Assembly (NCBI GenBank): GCA_013115135.1 | Contig: JABANP010000914.1 | Span: forward strand, 1 to 12,334 | Reading direction: 5' to 3' | DNA: 12,334 nt | DNA from: Perkinsus olseni | Lineage: Eukaryota > Perkinsozoa > Perkinsida > Perkinsidae | Shown here: piece by piece, positions 7,921-12,334 of the stretch | Numbering within the stretch: position 1 is the first letter of the stretch | How the letters are laid out: each line of letters starts with the position of its first letter | Notes under the pieces: generated by a model | What the model saw: the letters and a program-made list of their open reading frames with translations, nothing else | Database searches by the model: none | Told to the model about the DNA's origin: nothing | Translations under genes and position numbers: made by a program

Positions 7921-8715
7921 TGTACGGGAAGGGAATCGTTGGTCGTAGAAAAAGTAGAAGGTTCTTGATTTGGTGGTGTAGAAGGGGATCCTAGAGAATC
8001 ATAGGAGAAAGCACGAGAGTTCGGGACCGTCCCTAATCGATTCATTCCCGACGACTGCATCAACAGAACACAATGCGAAACCAACTAGATACGATGGCAA
8101 TAGTCTAGAGGGCTAGGGTTCGATCCGAGAGAGTAGACTCGAGGAGCGAACGAGAGATAGATTGCAACGAGGTAGAGTAGAATCAATAGACAGGCTAGAG
8201 ATTCAGATACTTAGCAGATACTCGATCTGAAGTACAGTTAGATCGCTCTAATATATAGAGTTCTCAGAACTTAGTTCTAAGCTTGGAGTGCTTCAGCGGA
8301 GCTAGCCGTTTCGAAGATCTTACAGTTTTAGATCTTCGGCGAGCGAAAACTTCGTGGCGCCGTTGGACGGCATATACCCCGCAAATGAATAGATCATTTC
8401 ACTCATAGAATAACCTTAATTAATCATCAGATAGACAAAATAGATCATCGAATCAAAATGTTCACTAACATAGTCGAGCTACGAGAGCTCTAGCTAAGCA
8501 AAATAGAAAGAAGAGTACTTCATAGATCTTTCATCTTTCATCATCAGATGGTCTTCATACTGAATCCTCCTTGTCCTAGTCGTCAGAGTTAGACGTAGGA
8601 AGAGCCACCAGCAGATAGAGGGGGTCGTTAGATACACATAAAGAGTAGGCAGTCGCATCGTAGGCAGAAATCGTGTCACGCAGGGTCGCACGAAAACGAC
8701 GCCTGAGAGATATTG
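7921..8715 (-). other. Non-coding 3' region of the BEL/Pao element, probable 3' LTR
   Basis: The roughly 800 bp after the pol stop contain no convincing gene. On the element strand the region should hold the polypurine tract and the 3' LTR. A purine-rich stretch on the minus strand (complement of 8562-8576) is a weak polypurine-tract candidate. CTCTATATATTAGAG (complement of 8246-8260) is a TATA-like element compatible with an LTR promoter. The inner LTR edge could not be fixed. The plus strand is strikingly rich in TAG here, 13 occurrences in 8101-8280. Confidence 0.55.
8312..8338. repeat. 9-bp perfect hairpin in the probable LTR
   Basis: CGAAGATCT (8312-8320) and AGATCTTCG (8330-8338) pair perfectly around a 9-nt loop. 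In LTR elements such structures may serve 3' end formation or packaging. No role can be assigned here. Confidence 0.75.
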
Positions 8716-9180
8716 TTAGAGACCTAAACGCTCGAGCAGATTACGAGTACGCTCTAATATAGAGCGAGTTAGCGGTCTCGTGGAAGAGGTAACATAGAGC
8801 AGTTGTGACCTGGAGACGTAGTACACAGTCTCAGGGTCTAATGTAGACAGCACACCGGTGGTAGACAGAAGGGAGATAGGTCTTAGAGGTACGAGGTCAG
8901 AGCCAGAGACTTCGTCGCCTAGAACTGCCAAACCTCGGTAAGTTGAACCATCGGTAGAAACAACCAACCAACCGGGATCAAGCTCCTTAGAAGGAGGAAT
9001 AGAGGCACCTAGGATCAGCATGGACGACGTAGATGCCCTTGGTGGTTGGGTGGTGGTCGTACTTCTAACCGTAGAAGGAGCGTTAGCCTCGACAGACTGT
9101 GAACCCTCGTGAGCCGCAGCCAAACCGCCTTCTTCGAGAGGGGGCTGAGAAGAGCTGAGAAGAACTACCTTGCTGTGGAT
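8716..9180 (-). CDS. BEL/Pao pol C-terminal extension in the +1 frame
   Basis: This minus frame is open from an upstream TAG at about 9180 to a TAA at 8716-8718 and overlaps the end of the main pol frame. It has no ATG at its head; the nearest candidate is a TTG at 9123. Its codon choice (many CTA, TCT, TCC and ACC codons) matches the pol frame, and it contains a sensible globular stretch (LDPGWLVVSTDGSTYRGLAVL, then a basic helix-like end SILERTRNLLERL). It is therefore most likely the genuine C-terminus of pol, reached by a +1 change at or near the C5 run (9140-9144). No known domain is recognised. Confidence 0.7.
   Translation of the reverse strand: MHSKVVLLSSSQPPLEEGGLAAAHEGSQSVEANAPSTVRSTTTTQPPRASTSSMLILGASIPPSKELDPGWLVVSTDGSTYRGLAVLGDEVSGSDLVPLRPISLLSTTGVLSTLDPETVYYVSRSQLLYVTSSTRPLTRSILERTRNLLERLGL
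8750..8766. repeat. Palindrome CGCTCTA-ATA-TAGAGCG near the pol stop
   Basis: Seven-base perfect arms surround ATA inside the C-terminal coding frame. Its first 11 bases (CGCTCTAATAT) recur at 8244-8254 in the non-coding region, where they form a shorter inverted repeat around the TATA-like sequence. Confidence 0.7.
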
Positions 9181-12100
9181 CTAGAGGAAGGTCTTGACAA
9201 CCAGGTAGAGCAACGGAGCGTCGACGACTTCGGGTTGTAGAGACCTTATCTTGAGCTTGTCGAAGAAGAATCTTGGACTGATCCGAGCCGTCGGTGCTAG
9301 CCGGCATAGTAGACAAGCCACCGGCAGCGTCTTGATAGACTCGAACACCCTTCTCAAGATGGTCATAGACCAAGCTCTGCAAGGCTCTGGCCGGAACCAA
9401 GTTCTTGAGCGAGGCATAGACAAGGCTAGCCTGATCCGGACCACCTTCAATAGAGTTTCCATCTCTGGAAACCTGTAGGTTACCGCCATAGTCGTTCGGT
9501 AAGAGGATACCGTCGAAGAGGTAAACCATTGAAGTTCCAGCTAGTCGAACCACGGTGAGAGGGCCACGCCAACTAGAGTTTAGGTGACCGCCGATGTTGT
9601 TAGCCGCTTCGGTCATGTAAACCAGATCATAGAGGCTCAGCTTGTAGTTCTGGGGTGTCTCCTTGATAGAGCGTTCTCGAAGGTCGGCCTGCTTAGAGCG
9701 CCAATTATCGATGTACTCTTGAACGGTAACTTTAGTCTTCTCCTGCAGATCTGACAGAGCAGGTAGAAGAGACCGGACGTAAGGGAGATAGTCAACGTTT
9801 AGATACTTGATCTCGAGCTTGTCCCAATCCACAGACGGGAAGTTAGTCGGAGGATCAGTAGGTAGCCGTTGACGATAAGCATAATGTAGAGCGCTAGGAC
9901 TAATGGTAGACCAATGCCGAGGTGTAGAGTTGTAACACCTTATAGCCAGCAGATAGCTGTAGATGTAGTCCTCGGGGGTAGCACTCGACACCATAATTGC
10001 TCTAGACGTTTGGGCCAGATCACGATGAGACCTTTCCCAAAATGATAGATGCTGACTATAGCCAGGTAGACTATATTGCCTAGTGCCGTGTTTGATCAGG
10101 ATAGATCTGACGGCCTTGGTCAATATAGAGGTAATAGCTCGATCACTCACTAGAACGCTAGGGCTTCCGTGTTCACAGAAGATAGCGTGTAGAGCCATAG
10201 CGACAGTCTCGGCCTTAGAATTTCTCATAGGCCTGGCCGCAATATAGCCGCTCACAGCATCTTGGCAGACCAGAACATAGTAGTCCTTGGACGGGTCTAG
10301 ATTAGCATCCCCTTGAGAACTAGCGGACGCATTAGACGCACTAGACGACAGTCTCGAACGGTGGCGTGTAGAAGGTCGACCATAGGGACCGACAACGTCG
10401 ACACCCACCAGCTGCCATAGCTGAGTCACAATCATGTCCTGGACATCGGAGTTCAAGTAGCGGATCGACTTAGACGCACGAGCACGAAGACATCGAGCGC
10501 AACTAGACGTGGTCTTGCGCACAGCAGTAGATATACCGCGAGCCGTGAACCGCTTCTTGATAATGGATCGCAGGCGGCGTTGACCTGGATGTCCAAAGGA
10601 GTAGTGGTAGATCCCGACTAAGATACACAGTACTTGATAAGCATATCTTGAGTTGCCGAGATAGATAGTTCCGCCATCATCAGAGTCGGTCTCGGAGTTA
10701 GAGCTGTACCAGCGCCGTTGGCGAATGAGGCCATCAGTATCTAGCGAACAGTGCTTAGATAGACGTTGGAAGACAGTCTTCCGTAGACCAAGGGAGCCGA
10801 CAGCAGTTTTGCCCTCGAGGTAGTCGCGGAACTTGGAGAGGTCAGTGTCATTAGACTGGCATCGACGAGCACAGGCCGTTAGACGCCGTTGGAACTCAAT
10901 ATTGTCCAAGGTAGACTCAGAGGAGTCGGTGATGCCCCTTGTAGTGTCGACGAACTCAAGTAGAAGTCGAAGTTCCTCCTTCTCGTCGTCAGATAGATCT
11001 AAACCCGAGATATTGGGTAGATCAAGACCATCAGAGTTGACCAACATGACGTGACCAGCACGACTAGATGGAGAAGTCGAGGCCTCAGGGGGTGACACCG
11101 GAAGGTCATCAACCGACATAGAGCTGCCGTAGAAGAAGTCGTCGTCCAGCAAAGAGGCGACCTTGTAGAGCGGCGGGTACCCCGCGTCCTCGCTAGAGGA
11201 TGCGTTAGTCATGAAAAGGCCTTGAGCGTACCCCGCGTCCTCGGTACAGGGCGCACTAGTCACAGTCTGGCCTTGAACATAGCTCGAATCTCCGCTAGAG
11301 AGCTCCTCACCCGGATAGTAGGTTACAGACGGACCTTCTAGAGCTGAGGCGAGGTTCGAACAGTTGAAGGACTTGGGTAGACTGCACCTCGATATAGAAT
11401 CAGACGGGTTGCAGTTAGATGCCACATGCTTGACGTGAGCTCTGAGTTCCAAGCAGAGTCCACGAACAGCAGCTAGACGGCGTTGCTCGGGAGCTGGAAG
11501 CTTGGCATCATTAGAAGGACGCTTGAGACGATAGACCGTGACTTCGGAGTCGACAACCACAGTTAGGGGTTGATCAGGACATCGAGGAAATAGAACGTTG
11601 AGGGGTACCTGGTACTCAGAATAGTGAGTAGCCATAGGCAAATAGGGTGACAGAGACTTGACCCATAATAGACCTCGATGTAGAGCGTCTAGTTCTTTCC
11701 TGGGGATGCTCCAGGAAAGGTTACTAGAGTTGAACAATCCACCTCGACCAGCGACCCGAACAGATAGATCGCCTAGAGAACGTAGATCAGCTCCCCAAGC
11801 ATTGGCGGAGGCGTCGGTACTTAACACCAGTGGTTGATCTAGAAGTGCATGTCTTGATGAAGGTCTAGACTTGGACAGAGCATCAGAGAGAGCCGCCCAA
11901 TCAGTAACAGCCTTCACGAGGGGGACGGGGATAATGGCTTCCCAGTCGGTAGGAGTGGACTTGTTGATATCGCGCCATATAGATCTAGCATGCATATCAT
12001 GCTCGATCAAGAGACCAAGAGGATCATAGAGACTGGCTAGTATACCACAAGACTGTCTCTTAGTCATAGAGTCTCCATGGGGAATAGAACCAGAATATGA

Positions 12101-12319
12101 GCAGTAGAGGGCATCGTTGCTAGCGGTGAAGTCATACCCTAGCAGATGCTGGCGCTTCTCAACTTGATCACGATCTAGAACTATAGTCCAGTTGTCGTAG
12201 CGCTTGAGGTCCTCGACCGGGAAATCATGGCCGTTGCAGACATAGGACACTAGATCGTAGTTGTTAGTGGCCTCCAACTTGCTAGACCCACCAGCGTAGA
12301 CGTCATCGACGAACTCTGA
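9083..12319 (-). CDS. pol: BEL/Pao pol polyprotein: RT C-terminus, RNase H, integrase (partial)
   Basis: The frame is open from a TAA at 12320-12322 to 9083. No ATG start is expected here because the true start is upstream. Residues are numbered from 12277. Just before residue 1 lies FVDDVYAGG, the RT catalytic box. KRQSCGILASLYDPLGLL (73-90) is the Pao thumb block. RNase H has candidate catalytic D155 (STDAS), E195 (RKELDAL), D243 (VVDSE) and D293 (PSDSISR). A low-complexity acidic linker follows (about 300-460). The integrase zinc finger uses H558, H563, C593 and C596. The catalytic core uses D627, D712 and E748, with exactly 35 residues between the last two. SWRGPLTVV (902-910) resembles a GPY/F C-terminal module. 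The protein would copy and insert the element. After about residue 1045 it runs into a foreign frame and stops. Confidence 0.92.
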   Translation of the reverse strand, partial: SEFVDDVYAGGSSKLEATNNYDLVSYVCNGHDFPVEDLKRYDNWTIVLDRDQVEKRQHLLGYDFTASNDALYCSYSGSIPHGDSMTKRQSCGILASLYDPLGLLIEHDMHARSIWRDINKSTPTDWEAIIPVPLVKAVTDWAALSDALSKSRPSSRHALLDQPLVLSTDASANAWGADLRSLGDLSVRVAGRGGLFNSSNLSWSIPRKELDALHRGLLWVKSLSPYLPMATHYSEYQVPLNVLFPRCPDQPLTVVVDSEVTVYRLKRPSNDAKLPAPEQRRLAAVRGLCLELRAHVKHVASNCNPSDSISRCSLPKSFNCSNLASALEGPSVTYYPGEELSSGDSSYVQGQTVTSAPCTEDAGYAQGLFMTNASSSEDAGYPPLYKVASLLDDDFFYGSSMSVDDLPVSPPEASTSPSSRAGHVMLVNSDGLDLPNISGLDLSDDEKEELRLLLEFVDTTRGITDSSESTLDNIEFQRRLTACARRCQSNDTDLSKFRDYLEGKTAVGSLGLRKTVFQRLSKHCSLDTDGLIRQRRWYSSNSETDSDDGGTIYLGNSRYAYQVLCILVGIYHYSFGHPGQRRLRSIIKKRFTARGISTAVRKTTSSCARCLRARASKSIRYLNSDVQDMIVTQLWQLVGVDVVGPYGRPSTRHRSRLSSSASNASASSQGDANLDPSKDYYVLVCQDAVSGYIAARPMRNSKAETVAMALHAIFCEHGSPSVLVSDRAITSILTKAVRSILIKHGTRQYSLPGYSQHLSFWERSHRDLAQTSRAIMVSSATPEDYIYSYLLAIRCYNSTPRHWSTISPSALHYAYRQRLPTDPPTNFPSVDWDKLEIKYLNVDYLPYVRSLLPALSDLQEKTKVTVQEYIDNWRSKQADLRERSIKETPQNYKLSLYDLVYMTEAANNIGGHLNSSWRGPLTVVRLAGTSMVYLFDGILLPNDYGGNLQVSRDGNSIEGGPDQASLVYASLKNLVPARALQSLVYDHLEKGVRVYQDAAGGLSTMPASTDGSDQSKILLRQAQDKVSTTRSRRRSVALPGCQDLPLDPQQGSSSQLFSAPSRRRRFGCGSRGFTVCRG
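11177..11280 (-). repeat. 51-bp imperfect tandem repeat in the RNase H-integrase linker
   Basis: GTACCCCGCGTCCTCG starts at 11177 and again at 11228, a 51-bp (17-codon) period. A more diverged third unit is adjacent. The encoded units look like EDAGYAQGLFMTNASS and lie at about residues 332-367 of the pol frame. Frame is preserved, which suggests recent slippage in a tolerant linker. Confidence 0.75.
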
Positions 12320-12334
12320 TTAGATCGACCTTCT
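12302..12334 (-). pseudogene. RT catalytic FVDD box with a stop codon just upstream
   Basis: FVDD is encoded by the complement of 12302-12313. Three codons upstream in the same frame is TAA (12320-12322). Another minus frame reads KVDLIR up to the box, so a one-base indel between 12313 and 12320 would explain the stop. Alternatively the CTAATCAG just before the box could be a 3' splice site with branch point. Too little sequence remains to decide. Confidence 0.5.

Larger units (their letters stand above)
7921..12334 (-). mobile_element. BEL/Pao-type LTR retrotransposon, 5' part beyond window
   Basis: The minus strand encodes the RT palm end, the thumb/connection with the Pao-typical YDPLGLL block, RNase H, an H2C2-zinc-finger DD35E integrase and a C-terminal extension, followed by about 800 bp of non-coding DNA. 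RT-RNase H-integrase order and the YDPLGL motif are those of BEL/Pao elements. The gag, protease, most of RT and the 5' LTR lie beyond 12334. The 3' boundary is set at 7921 because the upstream 845-bp repeat ends there and the next bases are TGTA, consistent with an LTR ending ...TACA on the element strand. A second LTR cannot be seen, so this boundary is an inference. Confidence 0.88.

Noticed and set aside
8101..8160. tRNA-like T-arm (GGTTCGATCC)
   Set aside because: The flanking bases do not form the five-pair T stem and no acceptor, D or anticodon arm fits around it.
8633..8636. TACA as the inner edge of the 3' LTR, pairing with TGTA at 7921
   Set aside because: A four-base match is weak and no polypurine tract lies just upstream on the element strand.
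9137..9146. The pol frameshift as the AGG/CCC frameshifting known from Perkinsus mitochondrial cox1
   Set aside because: The sequence context does not match the mitochondrial rule and this is a nuclear-type element, so the parallel is not supported.
1..12334. CRISPR array, bacterial defence system or prokaryotic operon
   Set aside because: No regularly spaced short repeats are present, there is no bacterial gene family, and all coding belongs to eukaryotic retroelements.

Overview
The window is eukaryotic and made almost entirely of mobile and repetitive DNA. There is no cellular housekeeping gene, no bacterial-style operon, and no rRNA, tRNA or CRISPR array that I can support. All recognisable coding sequence is on the minus strand and belongs to two unrelated retrotransposons, separated by a pair of nearly identical direct repeats. 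Non-LTR and BEL/Pao elements together, a roughly balanced base composition and the style of the pol protein suggest a protist such as a perkinsid alveolate. That assignment is an impression, not proven by the sequence.

Region 1 (1 to about 5500, minus): a decayed non-LTR retrotransposon. Reading from high to low coordinates it has a 5' leader, ORF1 (proline/alanine-rich gag-like protein with an RRM-like core and CCHC knuckles), a TAATG stop/start overlap at 3442-3446, and ORF2. ORF2 carries an AP-type endonuclease, a reverse transcriptase with a YADD box, RNase H, and a C-terminal Cys/His finger cut by the window edge. The frame switches about nine times. The protein-level signal continues across every switch, so the breaks look like small indels rather than lost domains.

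Region 2 (about 5500-7920): non-coding DNA, then an 845-bp sequence present twice in direct orientation (6185-7029 and 7076-7920) at an 891-bp period with only 3 differences. The unit is rich in short near-perfect palindromes. A 34-nt inverted repeat (6092-6125 / 7053-7086) brackets the first copy. The second copy ends exactly where the next element begins.

Region 3 (7921-12334, minus): a BEL/Pao-type LTR retrotransposon entering from the right edge. It shows the RT catalytic FVDD box, RT thumb/connection, RNase H, H2C2 zinc finger, DD35E integrase and a GPY/F-like C-terminal domain, then one +1 frameshift into a C-terminal extension ending at 8716. The remaining 800 bp (7921-8715) is non-coding and probably holds the 3' LTR. 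This whole region, coding and non-coding, has a strong excess of CTA on its sense strand (TAG on the plus strand) that is absent from its neighbours.

The simplest history is an 891-bp tandem repeat into which the BEL/Pao element inserted, lying beside an older non-LTR element. The most interesting signals are the CTA/TAG strand asymmetry, the palindrome-rich 891-bp repeat with its inverted junction, the TAATG coupling, and the indel-only decay of the non-LTR element.
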